64,000 nucleotides of DNA from CBDDLD01 sp965250025 (GTDB lineage: Bacteria > Bacteroidota > Bacteroidia > Flavobacteriales > Flavobacteriaceae), in NCBI GenBank assembly GCA_965250025.1, contig OZ252283.1, forward strand, positions 1,674,001-1,738,000, in the 5' to 3' direction. The translations under genes were made by a program, and so were the position numbers. Every line of letters begins with the position of its first letter. Within the stretch, counting starts at the first letter, position 1. The notes under the pieces were generated by a model. It was given only the letters and a program-made list of their open reading frames with translations. It was not told the origin of the DNA and did not search any database. Shown piece after piece: positions 27,200-34,823 of the stretch.

Positions 27200-27665
27200 T
27201 AAGTTTATTAAACGGAAGAGTAGATTATTAGGAAAGCCTACTTTTATGCAGCTAAGTGGTATAAAAAAGGCTTTTCCTGATGCTAAGGTTCTAAGTAAGA
27301 CTTGGAATAGTTTTGAAGTAACTATTAATATACAACCTACGTCTTTAAGCGAAACTTACACTATTAAAATATGCTATATGAAAGCTGTAATGGTAAGGGT
27401 TTATGTTATTGATAAGAAATTGAAAATCGCCCCTAATAGAAAGAAATTACCTCACGTCTATAACTCTGAGAAACAGCAGTTGTGTTTATATTCTCCTTCT
27501 AAAAAAGAATGGAAATCTACTTTAAATATTGTAGATACAATAATCCCTTGGGCTAGTGAGTGGTTATATTATTATGAGTTATGGCTTCCCGAAGGAAAAT
27601 GGTATGGGGGAGGTCATAACGAATATCCTAATGAAATCGAAGTAAATATAATTAATGAAGAGTAA
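27192..27665 (+). CDS. E2-like ubiquitin-conjugating-fold protein of short type II CBASS
   Basis: 157 residues. Candidate catalytic cysteine C98 in QQLCLYSP after a HVY motif, followed by KKEW and the tryptophan-rich WASEWLYYYELWL and KWYGGG blocks, which match the E2-only proteins of short type II CBASS. No E1, JAB peptidase or ubiquitin gene is nearby. In related systems the E2-like protein forms a thioester-type link with the CD-NTase C-terminus and primes it. The ATG 27192 overlaps the CD-NTase stop by 8 nt; the earlier in-frame GTG at 27147 is unlikely. Family assignment rests on motif recognition, not a search. Confidence 0.8.
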   Translation: MSSKFIKRKSRLLGKPTFMQLSGIKKAFPDAKVLSKTWNSFEVTINIQPTSLSETYTIKICYMKAVMVRVYVIDKKLKIAPNRKKLPHVYNSEKQQLCLYSPSKKEWKSTLNIVDTIIPWASEWLYYYELWLPEGKWYGGGHNEYPNEIEVNIINEE

Positions 27666-28674
27666 GAAATTTAAAATACTGTCAATAGATGGAGGAGGAA
27701 TAAAAGGTGTATTTCCTGCTCATTTTCTAGAACTAATTGAAGCTGAATTATTAAATCGTCAAGACGGAAAAACTAAAATCTACCAACACTTTGATTTAAT
27801 AACAGGAACCTCCACTGGAGGTATTATTGCATTAGCATTAGCTTTAGGTATTCCTGCTTCTGAGGTTTATAATTTATACTTAGATAATGCTAGTAAAATA
27901 TTTGGGAATAACCGTGGATTCTTTGGTCAGATATTTAATGCTAAGCACGATAATGACTTCCTTGAAAAACTCATTAAAGATAAATTTAGTGAGTATAATG
28001 ACGGGGTTGACCCTAGATTAAAAGATGTTAAAACCCATGTTTGTATTCCTATTTATGATTTAAACGCTGGTAAACCTAGTGTATTAAAAAGTGATTACCA
28101 TCCAAATTTTATAAGAGATTTTCATATCCCTATGTACCAAGTAGCTATGGCTACGGCAGCAGCTCCTACTTATCTACCTTCTTACTCTAATAGTTATGTT
28201 GATTTAAACTCTATTAAGAAAGAGTTTGCCAATAAAATAGACGGAGGGGTTATGGCTAATAATCCTACTTTAGTAGCCTTTTTAGAAGCTGTGAAAGCAT
28301 TTGGCAAAGATGTAGCTGAATTGGAGATATTATCTATTGGAACTGGAAATAGAACATTTAGTGATGGTAGCATTAGAAAAAATTGGGGTTTAAAATATTG
28401 GTTAAGTCCTTCTAAAAAAAGAATTTTTGATTTGTTTATGCAAAGTCAATCCCAATTAGTAGAGAATTATGTTAGTCTATTATATCAAGGGATTGATAAA
28501 ACTGAAAGGGATAATCCTAATTTTGTTTATGATAGAATTAATGTAGACCTAACTGCTGATAACTATATTAATATGGATGAGAGTGATAAGGATAGGATTA
28601 AAACATTTGCTGAACTGGCTGCTTTAGAACATCAGAGTAACTCTTCCTTAATTATGAAAAAACATTTCTACTAA
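27655..28674 (+). CDS. capV: Patatin-like phospholipase, CBASS effector (CapV type)
   Basis: 339 residues. Oxyanion loop DGGGIKG (residues 12-18), nucleophile S53 in GTSTG and catalytic D196 in DGG form the patatin Ser-Asp dyad. As a CapV-type effector it would be switched on by the cyclic nucleotide and degrade membrane phospholipids, killing the infected cell. There is no membrane segment. It overlaps the E2-like gene by 11 nt, and a terminator begins at its stop codon, closing the operon. An ordinary patatin is the alternative, but the operon makes the CBASS role the best reading. Confidence 0.93.
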   Translation: MKSKKFKILSIDGGGIKGVFPAHFLELIEAELLNRQDGKTKIYQHFDLITGTSTGGIIALALALGIPASEVYNLYLDNASKIFGNNRGFFGQIFNAKHDNDFLEKLIKDKFSEYNDGVDPRLKDVKTHVCIPIYDLNAGKPSVLKSDYHPNFIRDFHIPMYQVAMATAAAPTYLPSYSNSYVDLNSIKKEFANKIDGGVMANNPTLVAFLEAVKAFGKDVAELEILSIGTGNRTFSDGSIRKNWGLKYWLSPSKKRIFDLFMQSQSQLVENYVSLLYQGIDKTERDNPNFVYDRINVDLTADNYINMDESDKDRIKTFAELAALEHQSNSSLIMKKHFY

Positions 28675-28698
28675 ACCGCTTTAAATAGCGGTTTTTTT
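28674..28698 (+). terminator. Terminator closing the CBASS operon
   Basis: A 7-bp stem (AACCGCT 28674-28680 with AGCGGTT 28687-28693) runs into a T-run, starting at the last base of the capV stop codon. Confidence 0.85.
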
Positions 28699-28795
28699 AT
28701 GACAGAATTTAACTAAAAATTAACACTATTTACCGAACGTTTTTTTGTCTAGTTGTTATTAGATAAATGTAATGTTTAACTAAAAATATTCTATT

Positions 28796-29152
28796 ATGAA
28801 TACATTAAAAAGAAATGCCCTAAGCCAGTTTAAAAGTGCTATGAGGGCTTATGTGTCGAAAGATTTAAAACCACTTAAAAAGCATCTAATTAAGCGTGGA
28901 GTAAGAGACTCTCGGAAGATTGAAGAGTTACAAAAAATTATTTACCGTCTGGAGCGTAAATATACTAAAAGCGAGTGGCTAAATACGAAACAACTATTTG
29001 AAGAGTATGGTATTGATAAAAATGAGCTTTACAGAATGCGTAAAAAAGGACTCCCTGCTTATAAAGAAGACCCTAATAATACCAAGAGTAAAGTGAGGTT
29101 TAAAAGAAAGGAAGTAGATAGTTACTTTAATGAAAATTGGAAAAAATGTTAG
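28796..29152 (+). CDS. Excisionase-like winged-helix protein
   Basis: 118 residues. The basic N-terminal half (about 1-55) is helical; the C-terminal half (about 60-115) has a MerR/Xis-type winged-helix pattern, WLNTKQLFEEYGIDKNELYR then RFKRKEVDSYF. Such small proteins in Bacteroidota elements act as excisionases or as partners of Rep. The stop overlaps the Rep-like ATG by a few bases, so the two are translationally coupled. Exact role is inferred from position. Confidence 0.72.
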   Translation: MNTLKRNALSQFKSAMRAYVSKDLKPLKKHLIKRGVRDSRKIEELQKIIYRLERKYTKSEWLNTKQLFEEYGIDKNELYRMRKKGLPAYKEDPNNTKSKVRFKRKEVDSYFNENWKKC

Positions 29153-30105
29153 ATAGAATAGGAACTAAAGGATGTTTAACTGATATAAATACCGATAGAT
29201 TAATTAAAGACAAGACAAATAAGTATAGTAGAATAACTGGCGAGAGAGTTTTTGATTATAAAATCCCTAGCTTAACTGGTAAAGATGTTTTGGAGCTAAG
29301 AATTAGAGAAAAGAGTAATAAAATACAATTGAGGGGGAATCTAAGAAAGTGGCGTTTTGGAAATAGTATTGTAGCTGATTTAAATTTCGGTGATTATATA
29401 GAAACTATTGAGATGCTGTCGAATATTTTAAGTGTGGATATTCAGTATTTATGGGATTTGGAGTTTACGAGTTTAGAAATAGGAGGAAATGTAAAACTAC
29501 CAGCAATATATTCTGGTGTAGAACACGAAATCGTTAGTTTGGGTAAACTTAGTAGAGGTAGATTTAAAAATACCGTGTATTTTAATGGGGAGAAGCATGG
29601 CTATAAATTTTATGATAAAACCAAGGAGCACAAAAAGTTGAAAAAAAGGAGTAAAAAGAAAATTAAAAAGGCTTTTCATATGCTCCGTATAGAAGAAAAA
29701 ATTAAATCTAAGTCTGGCGTACCTAAAAAAGATAAGATTATGACACTTGGAGCGATAAGAGATAACTGGGATTACCTAATCGATGATTGGGCAGGCATAA
29801 TTGATAGAACTAATTTAAAGGAAGGTAAAAAAGAATTAGCGTTTATGCCCAACAGTATGACACGTTTGGAAATTAAAGACCAACTGGTAAGGAAACGAAT
29901 TAAAAACAAAGGGATAGAAAAAACGATAGACTATTGTATAAAAAATTTTAATGGTAAGCCTTCTGTGATTAGAAAATATATAATGGAAATATATAACACA
30001 GTAATTAAAGGGAGTGAGTATATAGATTATTACGACATCAAGAAATATATAGATTTGAAAGCTGATGAAATGAAATGTAGAACTCCAAAAAAATGGAATT
30101 ACTGA
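29146..30105 (+). CDS. Rolling-circle-type replication initiator-like protein
   Basis: 319 residues from ATG 29146 (a TTG three codons earlier is also possible). The motif HGYKFYDKTKEHK (Y156) and the upstream VYFNGEKHG resemble the YDK-E signature of Rep_trans/phage gene II-type initiators, and the C-terminal part is helical and basic. If correct, the excised element could replicate as a circle. No helicase domain. I rank the Rep assignment as probable, based on one motif and the element context. Confidence 0.62.
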   Translation: MLDRIGTKGCLTDINTDRLIKDKTNKYSRITGERVFDYKIPSLTGKDVLELRIREKSNKIQLRGNLRKWRFGNSIVADLNFGDYIETIEMLSNILSVDIQYLWDLEFTSLEIGGNVKLPAIYSGVEHEIVSLGKLSRGRFKNTVYFNGEKHGYKFYDKTKEHKKLKKRSKKKIKKAFHMLRIEEKIKSKSGVPKKDKIMTLGAIRDNWDYLIDDWAGIIDRTNLKEGKKELAFMPNSMTRLEIKDQLVRKRIKNKGIEKTIDYCIKNFNGKPSVIRKYIMEIYNTVIKGSEYIDYYDIKKYIDLKADEMKCRTPKKWNY

Positions 30106-30539
30106 TAGTAGTAAAGAGAAGATAGTAATAAAATCTATTACCTATAACATTAAAGACCTATATAGTTTAAGGGCGATTTTTGGGAAGTAATAATACAAGT
30201 ACTCTTGCTGAAAAATGATTACGAGTAAAACACGTAGATACAAGTTTATCTTTACTTGATGCTCTACTTGTATTATGCCACATTCTAAGGCGTTTTTTAT
30301 TCCTATGAAACAAGTAAGTGTGACGGAATGAAAGAAGTGCTTAAAAATGCCTGAAATAGTTGTTATACTTTCCAGTAATATATTGAAATTTTGAAAGAAA
30401 TATTATTGTAAACCTTAATCGATAAATTGTACTGAATTTTACACTAAAAATCGGTGATTTAGCCCCTAATGTTACCCCCTTTAAAATTTGAATTGCTAAA
30501 CTTGGTGGCTTATGTGGAGGTTAAAAAAATAGGTGGAAA
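30106..30539. other. Non-coding right end of the element with inverted ACAAGT/ACTTGT repeats
   Basis: No gene. A perfect 11-bp inverted repeat (30191-30201 with 30265-30275) encloses two further ACAAGT/ACTTG half-sites, suggesting a binding region or replication origin next to the Rep-like gene. A smaller dyad lies at 30125-30141 and an arm-site-like TTACCCCCTTT at 30472-30482. Confidence 0.5.
30191..30275. repeat. Inverted-repeat cluster downstream of the Rep-like gene
   Basis: TAATACAAGTA at 30191-30201 is mirrored by TACTTGTATTA at 30265-30275. Between them are ATACAAGT (direct) and TACTTG (inverted) half-sites, so the core is present four times. Confidence 0.7.
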
Positions 30540-30555
30540 CCTGTCGCGATCACAT
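30540..30555 (+). repeat. attR core, 16-bp direct repeat
   Basis: Identical to 22841-22856. The flanking bases (AGGTGGAAA) still partly resemble the tRNA T-arm. It marks the right edge of the element. Confidence 0.9.
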
Positions 30556-30556
30556 C

Positions 30557-30587
30557 AAGCCATTTCCATAAGGGAGTGGCTTTTTTG
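30557..30587 (+). terminator. Terminator next to attR, probably the ancestral tRNA-Arg terminator
   Basis: AAGCCA 30557-30562 pairs with TGGCTT 30577-30582 around an inner CC/GG pair, then a T-run. It lies 1 bp outside attR, where the tRNA terminator would have been before insertion. Confidence 0.75.
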
Positions 30588-30764
30588 TTTTTGTGGGTTT
30601 TTTATTTTCAAAGCGGAAACACTTTGGTTCAAGAAATAATCCTGTAGTTATCACTTAAGCACTAAACAATTAGTGAAAAAATAAAATTCTTAGGTTCTAT
30701 CACACTTATTGGAAGTTTACTTTTTGTGACAGACCGGCTTTACTTATAATACAAGCGTTTTATA

Positions 30765-30797
30765 CAAAAAGTTGAGTTACCTTAGGCAACTCAACTT
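30765..30797 (-). terminator. Terminator of the FG-GAP protein gene
   Basis: A 10-bp perfect stem (30769-30778 with 30788-30797) is followed on the minus strand by TTTTTG. It lies 22 bp beyond the stop codon. Confidence 0.8.
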
Positions 30798-30819
30798 CAA
30801 TGTCAGCTAAATAACAAAT

Positions 30820-32298
30820 TTAGTTTTTGATAAACTGTTTTGTAAATACTCGTCCTTTATTAGTCTTAATTTTAATCAAGTAGACACCCAATGATAAGTC
30901 AGAAATATCTATTGTATTTTTAACTGTTTCTAGTACTTTTTGCCCTTGTAAATTATATAGTCCTATGCTTTCTATGCCATTACCAAGTTCTACATTTAAA
31001 AGTTGTGTTGTGGGGTTTGGATAAATTTTAACTTCATTCGCTTTTAAAGTAAAATCGTTTGAACTTAATGTCGTTGTTTCATTTTCAAAAACCGAAACAC
31101 CACCTTGATTAACAGCTCCCCCATTATTAAACGATACAATAAAATCTAGATCACCATCATTATCAATATCTATAGATTCAACCCAATTAGGGTCTATAAC
31201 AGTTGATGATAATGTGGTTGGCGCATTAAATGCTATTGATGAAGATGATACACCATCTACAGCAGTGTTTTTAAACAACAAGACTTCGTCTAATACGTTA
31301 TCAATTACAATAAGGTCTAGCACACCATCATTATCATAATCACCACTGGTTAAAGACACCATGTTCTTAGAACCATCTGTTGTAGATAAAATTGTTCCTT
31401 GCCCTGCACCATAATACTTTAAGCTGGTGGTGTTTCCAGCAGCATTAACGGCTATAAAATCTGTATTTCCATCTTCATTAAAATCTCCTTCTACAGTTTT
31501 TCTTGTACCTCTAGATTGTGTTGGTTGGTTGGTTATTAAAACAATCCCGAAATTGTAAGAAGGTCCATTGTAAGTATGCACTCCATTTGTACTAACTGTA
31601 CTCCCATCTATTTCATTACCAGTGCCAAATTTTGAGTAGACCAAATCTAGACTTCCAGTATCACCTAAATCAGTAAAAAAACCATGTAGAGGTCTTCTAT
31701 TAGCTGTTCTTTGCAGCAATGTGCTTACTATACCACCAACAACATTAAGGACTCTTACATTATTGGTATTATTAGAATCTCCAAGGGCTAGCAATTCGTA
31801 TTCTGGATCTGCATCAAAATTAACTTTACCAATATACCTGCATCTGTCTAGATTATAAAGGTGTTGTAGGCTGCTAAAGGAGCGATTTCCTGTATTTTCT
31901 ATCCAATATATACCATCTGCAGCAGTTGAGTTTGCATAATTAGAAAACACAATATCTAAGTCACTATCACCATCAACATCCAAACTAAGTGCAGCCCATG
32001 GTTTTATGGTTGCTCCACCAACTAATAAAGAACCATATGTTACTTTTGTGTAGTTGGAAAGGTTTCCTGTGCCATATAAAACAGATATGCTATTTCCTGA
32101 GTATTCTGGAACGATAATATCTGTATGGCCATCTCCATCTATGTCTGCAAAATCAAATTGTTGTGGTTGCGACAATCCTGCTGATACATTGTGCTGTGTA
32201 AATTGTTGGGCATTACTATAAACTGTAAAAAAAGTAAACATTAACAGTCTTAAATTAATTAGGTTGAATTTTCTAGTAATTTTTTTAAGCATAATCAT
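30820..32298 (-). CDS. FG-GAP/VCBS repeat protein with T9SS sorting domain
   Basis: 492 residues. A signal peptide (to about residue 30, ending VYSNAQ) is followed by six or seven VCBS/FG-GAP beta-propeller blades with DxDGDG-type calcium motifs (DIDGDGHTDI, DVDGDSDLDI, DFNEDGNTDF, DYDNDGVLDL, DIDNDGDLDF). The C-terminal sorting domain contains IYPNPTTQLLNVEL. Expected to be exported by T9SS. It is divergent from the AraC-type hybrid kinase, with three direct repeats between them, so it is a likely target of that regulator. Confidence 0.9.
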   Translation of the reverse strand: MIMLKKITRKFNLINLRLLMFTFFTVYSNAQQFTQHNVSAGLSQPQQFDFADIDGDGHTDIIVPEYSGNSISVLYGTGNLSNYTKVTYGSLLVGGATIKPWAALSLDVDGDSDLDIVFSNYANSTAADGIYWIENTGNRSFSSLQHLYNLDRCRYIGKVNFDADPEYELLALGDSNNTNNVRVLNVVGGIVSTLLQRTANRRPLHGFFTDLGDTGSLDLVYSKFGTGNEIDGSTVSTNGVHTYNGPSYNFGIVLITNQPTQSRGTRKTVEGDFNEDGNTDFIAVNAAGNTTSLKYYGAGQGTILSTTDGSKNMVSLTSGDYDNDGVLDLIVIDNVLDEVLLFKNTAVDGVSSSSIAFNAPTTLSSTVIDPNWVESIDIDNDGDLDFIVSFNNGGAVNQGGVSVFENETTTLSSNDFTLKANEVKIYPNPTTQLLNVELGNGIESIGLYNLQGQKVLETVKNTIDISDLSLGVYLIKIKTNKGRVFTKQFIKN

Positions 32299-32358
32299 TT
32301 GGTTTTAAATTTTAGGCAAAATTAAATTGGTGCCTCTTACCCTATACTTCAATACACC

Positions 32359-32405
32359 AACCATTTAGAGCATTCGTTAACCATTTGATTCAAAAAAAAC
32401 CATTT
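32359..32405. promoter_or_regulatory. Three AACCATTT direct repeats in a divergent promoter region
   Basis: AACCATTT at 32359-32366, 32379-32386 and 32398-32405, start-to-start 20 and 19 bp (about two helical turns). AraC-family dimers bind direct repeats at this spacing, and the adjacent gene encodes an AraC-type output domain. Seen directly; the binding is inferred. Confidence 0.6.
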
Positions 32406-32469
32406 GCGTCATATGAAATGAAATATGCTTATTTATTCTATATTCAACTTTTAAATAAAAACATAGCTC

Positions 32470-34602
32470 TTGAAACTAAAAAAATTATATAGTATTTGGG
32501 CATCATATGGTCTTTCAAACACATATGAAAATGAAAAAAACAAACGAATTAAAATTTTAAATGGTTATGCTGTTATTTGGCTGCATCTTATTTTAGTCTT
32601 CTTTCTAGCAAGCCTTGTTTCTCAAGGTCTTTCTTTTTTTAACGACAACTCCAAACTTGTAATTAATTTAACTGATGCAATAGCTCAAGGGTTAACAGCA
32701 TTATTTTTACTTCCTGTTTTGCTACTTAACAAAAAACATCAATTTGAAGTAGCACGGGTACTATTTTTAAGTATTGCGTTTATTAATGTTTTTATTTACG
32801 CTGTATATATCTTTCCTGGAAACTATACCAAATATTACTTTTTGATTAATGGTGGATTAAGTTTAAGTCTGTTTAAAAAAAATCTGTATCCTTTTATTTT
32901 AATGCTGATTTCGTTCTTGTTTTTTTTGATGCCTTATTATCTATTTGATATTTATCCTGAAGATTATATTGAACGTTTATTACTATCGCCAACATTACGA
33001 TTATTTATCACCCTATACTTGTTGTTTAACTATTTTAAACGATTGAATATAAAAAATGAAAAATTACTGTCTTTAGAAAAAGACAACGTATTGTCTGATA
33101 AAATTATTCTTCAAAAGCAAGAAGCTGAATTACGAAAGCTGAACGAATTTAAATCGCACTTTTTTGTGAATTTCTCACACGAAATAAGAACTCCAATTAC
33201 CTTAATTAAAGGGTACACCAGTCGCATTGATCCTAAAGATGATGAAAATCAACAAAAATTGAATATTGTAAACGAGCAAATTTCTAATATTGAAACCATT
33301 TTAAATAACATTCTAGATTTAAGCAAAATAGATGACAATAAATTACACTTAGAGAAAAGTCAAGTGGAATTACTTCCTTTTATCAACAAACATTATGTTG
33401 ATTTTATTGAACTATATACAAAAAAGGATATTAATTTCACTCTAAAAGCAGACATGCCCAAACTCTTTATTCTTTGCGATAAAGAATTCTTCTCTAAATC
33501 ATTATACAACTTATTAAGCAATGCTTTGAAGTTTACGTCTCAAAAAGGAAACGTAACCATTGATATAAACTATGATACGAGTTTAACAATTTCAATTATT
33601 GATGATGGCATTGGAATTCCTGAAGAGGATTTGGCTAAAATATTCGACCGTTTTTATCAATCTAAAAACGACATCAATCAATCTCAAGGCAGTGGTATTG
33701 GTTTAGCCTTTACTAAAAACATCATTGAAGCGCATGGATTCTCTATTAATGTAGAAAGTATCCCAAATAAAATCACAAAATTTACAATTACAATTCCTAG
33801 CAAGTTTGTGACTGAAGCGGTTGAATTTTCAAATATCAGTAAAGGTGCACCTGTAATAAACACATTAGATAAACCAACTATTTTAATTGTAGATGATCAC
33901 TACCAACTTAGAAATTATTTAAAAGAAGTATTAAAAATATATCACATTTTAGAAGCTGAAAATGGTGTGGAGGCCCTTAAAATCATTAAAAACAAAAAGG
34001 TAGATTTGCTAATTACCGATTACATGATGCCTAAAATGAACGGAAAAACGTTGGTCAAACATGTAAAAAAAGTAAACGTACAAATCCCTGTTATTATTCT
34101 AACGGCACGTATAGATGAATCTGTAAAATTAAATATGCTACGTATTGGTGTAGATGGTTATTTAATTAAACCGTTTTTAGAAGAAGAACTATTGTTAACC
34201 GTAAAAAACTCTTTAACTGCTTATGAAACCATATTAAGAGAAAAGAAAAGTTTATCGAGCTTGGAAATTATTGATTTTGATAATTCTAGTTCAGATTTTA
34301 GTGTGAAAATAACTCAAAAAATACAGGCTAATATTTCAAATTCAGACTTTGGTGTTCAAGATATTGCCGATTATTTTCAAATTTCTAAAAGTACTTTAAA
34401 TAGGAAAGTTAAAACTGTTTTAGGACAAACGACTCAACAACTCATCTTGCAAGCCAGACTTGAAAAAGCCAAAGAACTTTATTTACAAAACCCTAAAATG
34501 ACACAAAAAGTAATTGCTAAAAAAGTAGGACTAAGTAATACGACATATCTATTTAGAAAACTAAAAGAAACTTATGGCAGACACTATGATATTAATGACT
34601 AA
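32470..34602 (+). CDS. Membrane hybrid histidine kinase with REC and AraC output domains
   Basis: 710 residues: about six membrane segments (33-185), a short coiled linker, HisKA with phospho-acceptor H237 (FSHEIRTP), HATPase (DDGIGIPEEDL, GSGIGLAF), a receiver domain with D517 (LLITDYMMP) and a C-terminal AraC-type HTH (about 615-705). It senses through membrane helices rather than a large periplasmic domain, unlike classical HTCS. The single polypeptide can sense, relay and bind DNA. No ATG is available near the N-terminus; TTG 32470 is the likely start. The divergent FG-GAP gene is a probable target. Confidence 0.9.
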   Translation: MKLKKLYSIWASYGLSNTYENEKNKRIKILNGYAVIWLHLILVFFLASLVSQGLSFFNDNSKLVINLTDAIAQGLTALFLLPVLLLNKKHQFEVARVLFLSIAFINVFIYAVYIFPGNYTKYYFLINGGLSLSLFKKNLYPFILMLISFLFFLMPYYLFDIYPEDYIERLLLSPTLRLFITLYLLFNYFKRLNIKNEKLLSLEKDNVLSDKIILQKQEAELRKLNEFKSHFFVNFSHEIRTPITLIKGYTSRIDPKDDENQQKLNIVNEQISNIETILNNILDLSKIDDNKLHLEKSQVELLPFINKHYVDFIELYTKKDINFTLKADMPKLFILCDKEFFSKSLYNLLSNALKFTSQKGNVTIDINYDTSLTISIIDDGIGIPEEDLAKIFDRFYQSKNDINQSQGSGIGLAFTKNIIEAHGFSINVESIPNKITKFTITIPSKFVTEAVEFSNISKGAPVINTLDKPTILIVDDHYQLRNYLKEVLKIYHILEAENGVEALKIIKNKKVDLLITDYMMPKMNGKTLVKHVKKVNVQIPVIILTARIDESVKLNMLRIGVDGYLIKPFLEEELLLTVKNSLTAYETILREKKSLSSLEIIDFDNSSSDFSVKITQKIQANISNSDFGVQDIADYFQISKSTLNRKVKTVLGQTTQQLILQARLEKAKELYLQNPKMTQKVIAKKVGLSNTTYLFRKLKETYGRHYDIND

Positions 34603-34708
34603 TTAATATATACAAAGGATTAATCCCCACATAAAAACTGATACATCTCTTACAATTCTATTAATCCTTATCTCTAACTCATTTTAAAAAAGGCTCATAA
34701 GTTTTAAC

Positions 34709-34737
34709 TCGGAAAATAAATAGTTGAATTCGGAAAA
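34709..34737 (+). promoter_or_regulatory. LytTR-type operator candidate, site 1
   Basis: TCGGAAAA at 34709-34716 and 34730-34737, 21 bp start-to-start, 87 bp before the LytS-type kinase gene. Suggests autoregulation of the kinase/regulator operon. Confidence 0.65.
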
Positions 34738-34823
34738 AAGTATTGCGCAAATAGATACTTTTATATTTTTTACGTATGCTAATGCATTCACAAAACATCT
34801 GAGGTTTTAATGTTTGATATAAA

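Larger units (their letters stand above)
22841..30555. mobile_element. 7.7-kb integrative element at tRNA-Arg carrying CBASS
   Basis: Bounded by a perfect 16-bp direct repeat that is the 3' end of tRNA-Arg (22841-22856) and its copy (30540-30555). Contents in order: tyrosine integrase, structured inverted repeat, secreted coiled-coil protein, putative small RNA (minus), HNH, CD-NTase, E2-like protein, patatin, excisionase-like wHTH protein, Rep-like protein and a second inverted-repeat region. There are no phage structural or conjugation genes, so it is best read as a small plasmid-like or mobilizable integrative element with defence cargo. Boundaries are seen directly; mobility is inferred. 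Confidence 0.88.
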
